Part shown: positions 54,132 to 62,669 of the stretch, in pieces | How the letters are laid out: every line of letters begins with the position of its first letter | Position numbering within the stretch: the first letter of the stretch is position 1 | Origin: Polyangiaceae bacterium | GTDB taxonomy: Bacteria > Myxococcota_A > Polyangia > Polyangiales > Polyangiaceae | NCBI GenBank assembly: GCA_015075635.1 | Contig: JABTUA010000001.1 | Coordinates: 1,550,001-1,614,000, forward strand | DNA length: 64,000 nt | Reading direction: 5' to 3' | The notes under the pieces: generated by a model | Told to the model about the DNA's origin: nothing | The model's input: only the letters and a program-made list of their open reading frames with translations | The model's database searches: none | Position numbers and translations under genes: made by a program

Positions 54132-56840
54132 ATGAAGTTCCGCAACGCGCGGGAGGTTGCGCTCGAAGCGTTGGCCCGCGGGCTGATGAGCCCGGAGGAG
54201 TTCTGGCAGCTCGCGCAGATCGCCGCCGAGCCGAACGCACCGCCGGAGCAGGTGCTCGAGACGGTGCTCCCCAAGGAGCGTGTCGTGGCGCTGACGCGGG
54301 AAGCGGTCGCCACGCTCCAGGCGTTCCCGCAAGTCGCGGCCCCCATCGCGTCGGAGCGCGCGACGGTGCCCGGGGACGAAGGCGACCCGCCCGTCAGCGT
54401 GGAGCTCGGCACCGGCCCATCGCGCCGGGAGATCAGCCTGCTCCCCGGTCGCTTCGAGGGCCCGAGGTATTCGACGGTCGAGCCCCTTGGCCGCGGCGGG
54501 ATGGGCAAGGTGGTCGCGGCGCTCGATCGCGAGATCGGCCGCATCGTGGCGCTGAAGACGATGCAGAAGCCGGACCCGGATCGGCCGATGATCCGCCGCT
54601 TCCTCCAGGAGGCGCGCATCACCGCCCAGCTGGAGCACCCGAACATCGTGCCGGTGTACGACCTGGGCGCGCTCGACGACGGCCAGCCCTTCTACACCAT
54701 GCGGGTCGTCAAGAAGCAGTCGCTGGGGGACGTGCTGGACCGGCCCCAGCTCCGCGAGCAGTGGCCCATGGTGCGCTTGCTCGGCGCATTCGTGCAGGTC
54801 TGTCGCGCGCTCGCGTATGCGCACGCCCGCGGTGTGCTCCACGGTGACATCAAGCCGGACAACATCCTGCTCGGCGACTTCGGCGAGGTGTACTTGGCCG
54901 ATTGGGGGCTCGCCAAGCTGCACCGTGACAGCGTGGTGCGCCAACACCTGCGCGGCTCGCAGCCACCGCCCGCATTTGGCTCTCCCACGGGCGGGACGCC
55001 TGGCTACTTGGCCCCCGAGGTCGCGCTCGGGTTGTGGAGCGAAGTGGACCAGCGCAGCGACTTGTTCGCGCTCGGGGTGATCCTCTACGAGATCCTGACC
55101 GGCAAGCACCCGTTCGGCTTCGCCGCCGACGCGCACAAGATGGTCCAGGCGTACGAGAAAGGCGCGACGCCACCCCGCCAGCTGACAGCGTCGTGCCCGC
55201 TCCTGCTCGAGGACCTCTGCCTCTCGCTGATGGCGCGAGCGCCCGGCGAACGCCCCAAGAGCGCGGACCTCGTGGCGGAGCGTGTCGAGGAGTTCCTCGA
55301 AGGCGCCAAGGAGCGAGAGCGCCGCCGCGAAGAAGCGCTGCGCCTGTGCGAGCAGGCGACGGAGCCCGTCCGTCGCTACCAGGAGCTGGAAGCGGAGCGC
55401 CGGCAGCTCGGCGGCGTGGCCCGCGCCGTCGCCAAGGAGATCGCCGCCTGGGAGTCGGTCGAGCGCAAGCGCGCCGCCTGGCGCATCGAGGACCGCATCG
55501 CCGAAGCCGATCGCGAGGGGGCGCTGGCTCTGGCTCAGGCCATCGAGCTCTACACCAAGGCGCTCGGCTACGACTCGGAGTGCCAGCCGGCTCACCAAGG
55601 TCTGGCGGAGCTGTACTGGTCCCGGGCCATCTCGGCCGAGGCCGAGCGCCGCCCGGCGGCGCAGATCTACTACGAGGCGCTCGTGCTCGAGCACGACACC
55701 GGGCACTTCGGCGCGCTCCTCCGCGCGGAGGCGCGCCTCAGCCTGAGCTCCGACCCACCCGGCGCTCAGGTCTTCGCGCAGCGCTACACCGAGCAGGACC
55801 GAGTGCTCACGGCCGGTGCCGAGCGCTTCCTCGGACGCACGCCCTTGTCGGACGTGCGTCTCGATCCGGGCAGCTACCTGATCGTGCTCAAGGCGCCGGG
55901 TTATCGGGACGTTCGCTACCCGGTCGCGCTCGGGCGCGGCAGTCGCCACGACGGCCGGGTCACGCTCTACCGCGACGACGAGATCGGTCCCGGGTTCATC
56001 TACGTTCCCGGCGCGACGGTCACACTGGGCGGCGACCCCGACGCCATCGACCCGATCCCGCGCCAGGACGTGTTCGTCGGTGACTTCGCCATCGCCGAGT
56101 TCCCGGTGACCATCCGGGAGTACTGCGAGCTCCTGGACGAGCTGAACGAGAGTGATCTGGGGCTCGCGCAGAAGCGCGCGCCGCACGACGTGCGGGGCTC
56201 CGAGGGCATGGCCGTGCGGCGCGGGCCAACCGGGGCGTGGGAGCCGCTACCCGACATCATCGAGGGCGAGGCGCGCAAGCTGTTTCCTCCGGAGGAGGGT
56301 CACCTTTGGCGGCTCCCGGTGAGCCTGGTGGACTGGTTCGACGCTCGTGCCTACTGCCGCTGGCTGTCGGCGCGGACCGGTGCACCGATTCGCTTGCCCA
56401 GCGAGGTCGAGTGGGAGAAGGCCGCTCGCGGCGCCGACGGGCGCTTCTTCCCCTGGGGTGACCACTTCGACGCCACCTTCTGCAAGATGCGCGACTCGCG
56501 TCCGTTCTTGCAGCAACCCGAGCCCATCGGCTCCTTCCCGAAGGACGTCTCGCCCTACGGCGTTCGCGACTTGGCCGGTGGCATGCGGGAGTGGGTCGGC
56601 GATCTCTTCGGGGAGAAGACCGCCGCCGAGCTCGACGCCGAGCCCGAGCCGGACCCGCATACCGGGCGCGGAGAGTCCGGCTTTCGCATGGTGCGCTCGG
56701 GGCTGTGGAGCGGCGACGCCAGCTGGACTCGTGCCGCCTCTCGCGGCGGGCTCTACGGGCTCACGCGCGGCATGGGCCTCGGGTTCCGCGTCGTGAAGGA
56801 GCTGCCCCTGCACCGCACCGGCTCCCAGCCGCGCGTTTGA
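54132..56840 (+). CDS. Protein kinase - PEGA - formylglycine-generating-enzyme-like fusion
   Basis: A 902-residue, apparently cytoplasmic protein. Residues 110-395 are a Ser/Thr kinase domain with Lys142, but the catalytic loop reads HGDIKPDN (237-244) instead of HRD and the metal loop DWG (257-259) instead of DFG, so activity may be altered. A helical, TPR-like part is near 395-525, a PEGA-like segment near 536-610, and an FGE-sulfatase/SUMF1-like domain from about 620 ([13 protein letters not shown], then [17 protein letters not shown] and [12 protein letters not shown]) to the end. Kinase-FGE fusions are known in myxobacteria. ATG 54132 starts 28 nt after a terminator. Confidence 0.9.
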   Translation: MKFRNAREVALEALARGLMSPEEFWQLAQIAAEPNAPPEQVLETVLPKERVVALTREAVATLQAFPQVAAPIASERATVPGDEGDPPVSVELGTGPSRREISLLPGRFEGPRYSTVEPLGRGGMGKVVAALDREIGRIVALKTMQKPDPDRPMIRRFLQEARITAQLEHPNIVPVYDLGALDDGQPFYTMRVVKKQSLGDVLDRPQLREQWPMVRLLGAFVQVCRALAYAHARGVLHGDIKPDNILLGDFGEVYLADWGLAKLHRDSVVRQHLRGSQPPPAFGSPTGGTPGYLAPEVALGLWSEVDQRSDLFALGVILYEILTGKHPFGFAADAHKMVQAYEKGATPPRQLTASCPLLLEDLCLSLMARAPGERPKSADLVAERVEEFLEGAKERERRREEALRLCEQATEPVRRYQELEAERRQLGGVARAVAKEIAAWESVERKRAAWRIEDRIAEADREGALALAQAIELYTKALGYDSECQPAHQGLAELYWSRAISAEAERRPAAQIYYEALVLEHDTGHFGALLRAEARLSLSSDPPGAQVFAQRYTEQDRVLTAGAERFLGRTPLSDVRLDPGSYLIVLKAPGYRDVRYPVALGRGSRHDGRVTLYRDDEIGPGFIYVPGATVTLGGDPDAIDPIPRQDVFVGDFAIAEFPVTIREYCELLDELNESDLGLAQKRAPHDVRGSEGMAVRRGPTGAWEPLPDIIEGEARKLFPPEEGHLWRLPVSLVDWFDARAYCRWLSARTGAPIRLPSEVEWEKAARGADGRFFPWGDHFDATFCKMRDSRPFLQQPEPIGSFPKDVSPYGVRDLAGGMREWVGDLFGEKTAAELDAEPEPDPHTGRGESGFRMVRSGLWSGDASWTRAASRGGLYGLTRGMGLGFRVVKELPLHRTGSQPRV

Positions 56841-56844
56841 CCCC

Positions 56845-57705
56845 TCACACGCCCAGGCGCGCCCGCGCGATCGCCAGCGCCACCGGGCTCCGATCGACGC
56901 CGACCCAGCGCCGGCCGAGGCGCGCCGCCACCGCCAGCGTGGTGCCGCTGCCGCACATCGGATCGAGCACGCGGCTGCCCTCGCGAGTCGTCGCGCGCAC
57001 GATGCGCTCCAGCAGGCGCTCGGGCTTCTGCGTCGGGTAGCCGGTGGTCTCGGGGTTGAGCGGGGTGTTCGCCCGCATGGCGGGGCAGTCGCTCCAGACG
57101 CTGCCGAGCTGGCGTCCGACGTCGGCGTAGTAGCGATACGTCTTGCCCGCGATGGTGCGGTCGCGGTAGCGACGCCCGCTCGCGTCTTGGTTCTTGAAGT
57201 GCATCTTCTGGCTCACGGACGCGAACGGCTCGCGCAGCCACGGGTCCTGGTGGTTCCAGAGCATCTCGCGCCCGGGCGCGTAGACCAGGATGGTCTGGTG
57301 GGTCACGCTGGGGCCGCGCCGGCCGCGCGCGCCGTTGCCGGGCACCCAGACGATCTCGCCTTTGAACGCGCCGCGGCCGAGCACGCGATCGGCGAGCACC
57401 TTCGCGTCGTGGACCGTGCGGTGGTCGAGGTGCAGCCACAGGCTGCCGGTCTCGGCGAGCACGTCGCGGAGCACCGCGAGCCGCGGCTCCAGCATGCCCA
57501 GGAAGGCGTCGAGACCGCCCCAGGCGTCGGCGTAGGCGTGCTCGCCGCGGATGCGCGCGCCCTGTTTGCCGCGCGCCCGGTGCGCGAGCCCCGTGTTGAA
57601 CGGCGGATCGACGTACACCAGGTCGAAGCGCTCCGTGGCGCGGCGCACCAGCCTGGGCACGAGCTCGAGGCAGTCACCCTCGAGCAGCTTGCCCTTCTCA
57701 GGCAT
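56845..57705 (-). CDS. Beta-class DNA methyltransferase (adenine or N4-cytosine), no adjacent nuclease
   Basis: A 286-residue SAM-dependent DNA methyltransferase. Motif IV DPPFNTG is at residues 33-39 and motif I comes late as LDPMCGSGTT (about 247-256), the order of the beta class (CcrM/Mod-like). GYPTQKPERLLERIV is also typical. It lacks a separate target-recognition domain of usual size. No restriction gene is adjacent, so it is probably a solitary, regulatory methyltransferase. ATG 57705 overlaps the mepA stop by 8 nt, placing it last in the plsB-mepA-methyltransferase operon. Confidence 0.9.
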   Translation of the reverse strand: MPEKGKLLEGDCLELVPRLVRRATERFDLVYVDPPFNTGLAHRARGKQGARIRGEHAYADAWGGLDAFLGMLEPRLAVLRDVLAETGSLWLHLDHRTVHDAKVLADRVLGRGAFKGEIVWVPGNGARGRRGPSVTHQTILVYAPGREMLWNHQDPWLREPFASVSQKMHFKNQDASGRRYRDRTIAGKTYRYYADVGRQLGSVWSDCPAMRANTPLNPETTGYPTQKPERLLERIVRATTREGSRVLDPMCGSGTTLAVAARLGRRWVGVDRSPVALAIARARLGV

Positions 57706-58546
57706 CTCCGCCGGCGGCTGCGCTTTCCAGCGCCGCGGCCTCCAGGCCGAAGGGGTCGTCGCGGGCGATCTCGCCGAGCGTCTGCGCGTCGAGCTCGCCG
57801 AGGGGCGGCAGGCTCCGGAGCCACTCCCAGCGCGGCCCGCCGCCTTCGCAGCCCGCCGCCTCTTCCTCCGCGGAGCAGGCGATGCGCACGTGGACGTGGT
57901 CGTCGTGGGGGCTCGAGTCGCCGGGCTCGAGCAGCATGGTCTCCGCGCGCCAGATGATCTCGAGGGGCTCCCCGCGGGCGCGGGCGTAGTCGATGAGCAG
58001 GGCCTCGACGCCGCGGCTCGCGAACATCCACTGCACCTGGGCTTCTTCCGAGCTCACCAGCTCCTTGACCAGGAGCCAGTTGCGCTCGACGTCCAGGCGC
58101 ACGAAGTGCTCGTCCTTCACCTGGGCCAGGCCGTCGGTGCCGATCTTGGCGAAGCCGGGGCTCGGCACCGGCGCGCCGGAGGGCGTCGTCACGTAGAACA
58201 GGAGATCGACGTCGCGGCCGGTGCGGTGCGAGCGGTGCCCGGGGATCTTGCCGCCGTGGCGGGCCGAGAGATCGCCGACTACCAGCGGCGCGCCGCCGGG
58301 CACGGCATCTTTGACCTTGGCCGCGATGCCGGTGATGCTGCGCACCAGCCGCGGGTTGCCCCAGTAGTTCGGGCTCTTCGGCCGGTAGCGCACGAAGCCG
58401 GGACCCTTCACCGGCAGCTCCTCCGCGCCGCGGAGCACGCCGGCGTGTGGAACGCCCACGGAGCCGTCCACGTTCGGGGCCAGTGGGGTGGGCGTCCCGA
58501 CGCAGCCGGTCGCGAAGACAAGGCACGGCCAGAGCGCGCGTCTCAT
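57698..58546 (-). CDS. mepA: Penicillin-insensitive murein endopeptidase lipoprotein
   Basis: A 282-residue exported peptidase (lipobox near ATGC, about Cys15). The MepA/M74 zinc motifs are present: GDLSARHGGKIPGHRSH, RDVDL and HDDHVHVR. The family cuts D-alanyl-diaminopimelate cross-links in peptidoglycan. ATG 58546 overlaps the plsB stop (ATGA) and its own stop overlaps the methyltransferase start, so all three genes are coupled. Confidence 0.93.
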   Translation of the reverse strand: MRRALWPCLVFATGCVGTPTPLAPNVDGSVGVPHAGVLRGAEELPVKGPGFVRYRPKSPNYWGNPRLVRSITGIAAKVKDAVPGGAPLVVGDLSARHGGKIPGHRSHRTGRDVDLLFYVTTPSGAPVPSPGFAKIGTDGLAQVKDEHFVRLDVERNWLLVKELVSSEEAQVQWMFASRGVEALLIDYARARGEPLEIIWRAETMLLEPGDSSPHDDHVHVRIACSAEEEAAGCEGGGPRWEWLRSLPPLGELDAQTLGEIARDDPFGLEAAALESAAAGGDA

Positions 58547-61170
58547 GCGCCGTCCTCACCCAAAAACAGCGCGATCTTGCTCTCGATGGTGGCCACGGCC
58601 TTCTGGGTCGCGAAGGTGTCGGTCAGCTCCAGCTTGCCTTCGCTCTTCATGATGTAGCCCTGGTCCACGAACGAGGCGAGCGCGTTTTCGACCAGCGGCT
58701 TGCTCACCGACTCCCGCCGCGAGAGCTCGCCGGCGAAGAACATGCGATTGCCGAGCGCCAGGCTCTTTTTGGTGAGCTCCTTCTCGCTGGCGGCGCCTTT
58801 GAGCAACAGCGCGAGCCCCCGGGCGGACACGCGGTAGCCCTCCAGGAAGCTCACCACGATGGCTGCGTAGAGCTCGAGCCACTCGCGGCCCGACCAGCCA
58901 CCGGCACCCGGGCCGGGCACGAGCGCGCCGCTCGCGTCTCGCCCGAGCGCGCCGCTCTCCTGCATGCCGAGCAGCGTCTCGTCGAAGATGGCGTCGAAGG
59001 GCGCGTCGGCGCGGAAGCGGAACTCGTGCTTGAACAGCCGCGACAGGGTCTGGACGCGCTCGCGCACCGTGTCCTCGGCGACGGGAGGGCCCGGCGAGAC
59101 CAGCAGGGCCACCGCGACCAGCGCCCGCTCGACGAAGAAGTGGATGATGATGTTCTTGGAGGTGTCGAGCACCAGGCGCTTCTTCTCGACGGGCGTGAGG
59201 ATGGACTCGTCCTCGATGGCCCGCGAGCGCTTCTCCTTCACCCCTTCGCCGAGCGGCGTGTGCACGTCCACGAGCTCGGCGTCCGCGAACATCTGGGCGG
59301 CCTCGCGGATGGCCTCGGCGCGCAGCGTGCCCGAGGGGGTGACGGCGCCGGGCGTGGCCCGCGCGCCCATCGACGCGAGCACCGAGAGCAGCTGGGTGGC
59401 ACGCTCCACCAGCTCGGTGAACGGGATGCCGCGGCGCGGGTGCGTGAGCAGCGCCATGGCGGTGAGCGCGCCGGGGGTCACGGCGGTGACCTGGTTGATC
59501 TCGTCCATCACCCGGTTGCCGAGCCGTGTCACCAGCGCGCGGCGCTTGGCCGGCGAGCTGATGCGCCCGAGATCCGTCCCGAGCTCCTGCGCCAGCTCGG
59601 AGAGGCTCAGGATCTGGCCGAACTGAAGGTTGATGCGCCCGTAGCGGTGGCGCAGCACCTCGGGCGCCCGCAAGAGATCCGTGGCGTCTTCCTTCTTCTT
59701 CTCGCCGCCGGCCATCTCGTGCACGTAGCTGCCGGCCTCGACGATGCGCTCGTAGCCGATGCTGACCGGCACGAAGTACGTGGTGCGCTGCGGCACCGCC
59801 AGCGCCGCGTCCACGATCATGTTCAGTAGGCCGAACTTCGGCGAGAGCAGCTTGCCGGTCCGGCTGCGGCTGCCCTCCAGGAACAGCTCGATGGGGTAGC
59901 CGTCGCGGATCAGCCGGCGGATGTAGGCGTCCACGACCGCCGTGTAGAGCTTGTCGCCCTTGAACGAGCGGCGGATGAAGAACGCGCCGCTCCGGCGGAA
60001 GATGGTGCCGACGGGGAAGAAGTTCAGGTTCTCGCCCGCGGCGATCAGCGGCAGCTGGAGGTTCGACTCGTTGAAGACGTAGCTCAGGATCAGGTAGTCG
60101 ATGTGGCTCTTGTGGCTGGGCAGGAGCACCAGCGAGCCCTGCTTGGCCGCCTCGCGCACCCGCTCGATCTCGGTCTTGTCGTACTCGATGCCGGCGTAGA
60201 TGCGGTGGAAGACGCGATCGAAGATCGCCTCGAGCCCCTTGATGGCGGCCATGTCCGGCGTCGCCTGGAGCTCCCTCAGCATGCTCAGGGCCCGGGCCGT
60301 GATCACGTAGCGGTCGGTCGGCTTCTCGCCGGCCAGATCCTCGATGATGCCGCGCAGGCGCGGCGTCCTGAGGATCTCCATGCGCACGCGATCGGGGGCC
60401 TTCTCGGCGGGGCCGGTCACGCTGCGCCGCTCGCGCTCCACACGAGCCAACATCGCGTAGGTGATGCGCCGCACCGCGACGTCCTCGCTCAAGCTCTCCT
60501 TGGCGAGGAACGCCCGGAGGTCGAGCGCGTCCCCGGCCTTCAGCGCGACGTGCTTGTAGTTGTAGAGGAACTGTCCGACCGTGCGCACGGGGCTGGGCCA
60601 CTCGCGGGGGCCGAGCACGAAGTCGAAGGAGCCCTTGCCGCGGGTGTCGGGCTCCTTGCTCCAGACGAAGACCTGAGGAACGAGCAGGATGGGGCGGTCC
60701 TGGCGGTTCTGAAGGCGGATCAGCGTGCGGACCAGGTCGTCGCCCTCCGTGAGCCCGCGCCCGTGGCTGCCGCCCGCCGCCACGTCGAGCACGCCGGGCG
60801 GGCGCTTCAAGAACAGCGCCGCGGAGCCGCCGCGGGTGAGGGCGTCGGCGAGCTCGTCGGAGGCGCTCACGTCGCGTCGCGGAAAGATGGCGTTGAGCCA
60901 GCCCTTGCCCATCGGGTTCAGGATCCACAGGCCGAGGTCGTTGGCGAAGCGGACCTGGGGCAACGCGAAGCGTTTGGTCAGGTGGTCGAGCGCCAGAAAA
61001 TCGATGAAGTTGAGGTTCCGGAGCACGTAGACCACGCTGCCCCGATCGGCCAGACGGCGGACGTCGTCCACCCAGGACTCGTCCACCTGGATGCGATCGA
61101 AGAACCGGCGATACAGCGCTCGAAGCGCGGGATTCGGTTCGTAAGGCTGAGTCAGCTCGCGCTTCGGCAT
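58543..61170 (-). CDS. plsB: Glycerol-3-phosphate acyltransferase
   Basis: An 875-residue PlsB that makes lysophosphatidate, the first step of phospholipid synthesis. The acyltransferase blocks are in order: PSHKSHIDYL (H-x4-D, about residues 350-359), GAFFIRRSF, FLEGSRSRTGKLL and FVPVSIGYE. It is about 70 residues longer than E. coli PlsB. ATG 61170 is chosen as the first start giving a sensible N-terminus; ATG 61200 and 61203 are alternatives. It is divergent from the lipoprotein gene, with at most 46 nt between start codons. Confidence 0.95.
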   Translation of the reverse strand: MPKRELTQPYEPNPALRALYRRFFDRIQVDESWVDDVRRLADRGSVVYVLRNLNFIDFLALDHLTKRFALPQVRFANDLGLWILNPMGKGWLNAIFPRRDVSASDELADALTRGGSAALFLKRPPGVLDVAAGGSHGRGLTEGDDLVRTLIRLQNRQDRPILLVPQVFVWSKEPDTRGKGSFDFVLGPREWPSPVRTVGQFLYNYKHVALKAGDALDLRAFLAKESLSEDVAVRRITYAMLARVERERRSVTGPAEKAPDRVRMEILRTPRLRGIIEDLAGEKPTDRYVITARALSMLRELQATPDMAAIKGLEAIFDRVFHRIYAGIEYDKTEIERVREAAKQGSLVLLPSHKSHIDYLILSYVFNESNLQLPLIAAGENLNFFPVGTIFRRSGAFFIRRSFKGDKLYTAVVDAYIRRLIRDGYPIELFLEGSRSRTGKLLSPKFGLLNMIVDAALAVPQRTTYFVPVSIGYERIVEAGSYVHEMAGGEKKKEDATDLLRAPEVLRHRYGRINLQFGQILSLSELAQELGTDLGRISSPAKRRALVTRLGNRVMDEINQVTAVTPGALTAMALLTHPRRGIPFTELVERATQLLSVLASMGARATPGAVTPSGTLRAEAIREAAQMFADAELVDVHTPLGEGVKEKRSRAIEDESILTPVEKKRLVLDTSKNIIIHFFVERALVAVALLVSPGPPVAEDTVRERVQTLSRLFKHEFRFRADAPFDAIFDETLLGMQESGALGRDASGALVPGPGAGGWSGREWLELYAAIVVSFLEGYRVSARGLALLLKGAASEKELTKKSLALGNRMFFAGELSRRESVSKPLVENALASFVDQGYIMKSEGKLELTDTFATQKAVATIESKIALFLGEDGA

Positions 61171-61201
61171 TCGCTGGCACACCCCGCTCGGGCGAGGCAT
61201 C

Positions 61202-62659
61202 ATGCGCCGCCGAGCCATGCTTTGCAATTCGCGCCCGAGCTTCGGACCGCCCCTGGCGATTTGCGCGGCGCTCGCCTGTTTTTCCGCCTGCAAACGCCGC
61301 GTGCCGGAGAGCGCTCCGAGCGCGGCCCCGAGCGCGTCGGCAGCACCGGTCAGCGCGTCGCCCCGCTGCAGCGAGCCGTTCCCGGGCAAGAGCTTCACGC
61401 TGGGTGAGCGCGGCGCCGAGGCACCCGACTCCGGGCAGGAAGAGGATGACGGCACCGACCAACCGGCGCTGCCGTTCGCGGTGGAGATCGGCCGGGGCCT
61501 CTCGTTCGGCGACGGCTTCGCGGTGTCGGCGCTCTCGATGCAGGCGGGGAAGACCACCGCGCTCGTGGCCCTGCTCGACGCCGAGGCCGGGACGGGGCGC
61601 GTGGCGGAGCTCGGCAAGCTCCACGCCAACCCGGAGCCCCCGGAGCTGGCCGCGTTCGAGGACGACCTGATCGCGCTGGTCCACGACACCGACGCGGGCG
61701 GCGAGCTGCTCAAGCTCGCTGCCATCAAGCCCAGCGCCGGCAAGCTCGGCGTGGTGCTGGGCGCCGAGATCGCCGAGAGCCGGGACGAGTCCCGGGTCGC
61801 CGGCCTGGAGCTCGGGCCCGAGCGGGGCGTGGCCATCTGGGACGAGTGGAGCGCGACGGACAAGCACGGCGTGATCGTCACCGCGAGCTTCGCGCGCAAG
61901 GACGTCTCCAACGTCACCAAGAAGCGCATCGTCTCGACGCCCAGCGAGGACGCGGAGTCGCCGCGCATCGTCCGCCGGCCGGGAGGCTTCTGGGCGGCCT
62001 GGGTGGCGCGCGCAATCACCCCCAAACAGAAGACCTTGCCGCCGAAGCCTGCGGCTGGCCCGGCGCCGAGCGCGTCCGCGGACGTCTCGGAGCCCGCGGT
62101 GGTCGAGCTCGGAGAGCGTTACCTCGCCGCGGTGCCGCTCGATCAGAACGGGGTGGCGCTCGGCGAGCCCAAACCGGTCACGCCGAAGAACGCGCACGTG
62201 CTGGTGTTCGATTTGGCGCCGGGGGCAGATGGCTCCGCGCTCCTTTCCTGGCGCGACGACGACTCGGCGCCGGGCGCCGAGGAGCGCCGCATCCACCTGG
62301 GGAGGGTGCGGGCGGACGGCTCCGTGGAGCGCCACTTGCTCGACGACGAGGGGCCGGGCGTGGGGGCGCCCGCGCTCCTGGTGGACTCGGCGCCGAAGGA
62401 CCCGAGCGCGCCGCACGGCTGGCTCTCGCTCGGCAGCGTGAGCGACGCCACCCGCATCGGAGCGGTGAACGCCAGCGCGAGCCTGCTCGACTCCCTCGGG
62501 CCCGAGCCCGTCGTGCGCAGCGCGGAGCTGCTCGCGCTCGCGCGGGGCCGCCTGCTCCTGGCGCGTCCGAGGGGGCTCGCGATGGAGCTCAGCGTGGTGG
62601 AGTGCAAGCCGGGGCCGGCGCCGGCGCTGGCTGTCGCGCCTCCCGCATCATCCAAGTGA
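61202..62659 (+). CDS. Large lipoprotein, possible beta-propeller
   Basis: A 485-residue lipoprotein (signal AALACFSAC, Cys26 or so), a Pro/Ala/Ser linker, then about 420 residues of repeated beta segments such as LVALLDAEAGTGRVAEL and PRIVRRPGGFWAAWV, compatible with a beta-propeller of surface or periplasmic location. No catalytic motif is visible. ATG 61202 or ATG 61217 could be the start; the latter trims a basic leader. It converges with the last gene, 10 nt apart. Confidence 0.65.
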   Translation: MRRRAMLCNSRPSFGPPLAICAALACFSACKRRVPESAPSAAPSASAAPVSASPRCSEPFPGKSFTLGERGAEAPDSGQEEDDGTDQPALPFAVEIGRGLSFGDGFAVSALSMQAGKTTALVALLDAEAGTGRVAELGKLHANPEPPELAAFEDDLIALVHDTDAGGELLKLAAIKPSAGKLGVVLGAEIAESRDESRVAGLELGPERGVAIWDEWSATDKHGVIVTASFARKDVSNVTKKRIVSTPSEDAESPRIVRRPGGFWAAWVARAITPKQKTLPPKPAAGPAPSASADVSEPAVVELGERYLAAVPLDQNGVALGEPKPVTPKNAHVLVFDLAPGADGSALLSWRDDDSAPGAEERRIHLGRVRADGSVERHLLDDEGPGVGAPALLVDSAPKDPSAPHGWLSLGSVSDATRIGAVNASASLLDSLGPEPVVRSAELLALARGRLLLARPRGLAMELSVVECKPGPAPALAVAPPASSK

Positions 62660-62669
62660 GCCGACTGGC

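Noticed and set aside
58556..62416. A 1286-residue open frame on the minus strand
   Set aside because: It is a shifted frame over plsB and the lipoprotein gene, low-complexity and unlike any protein.
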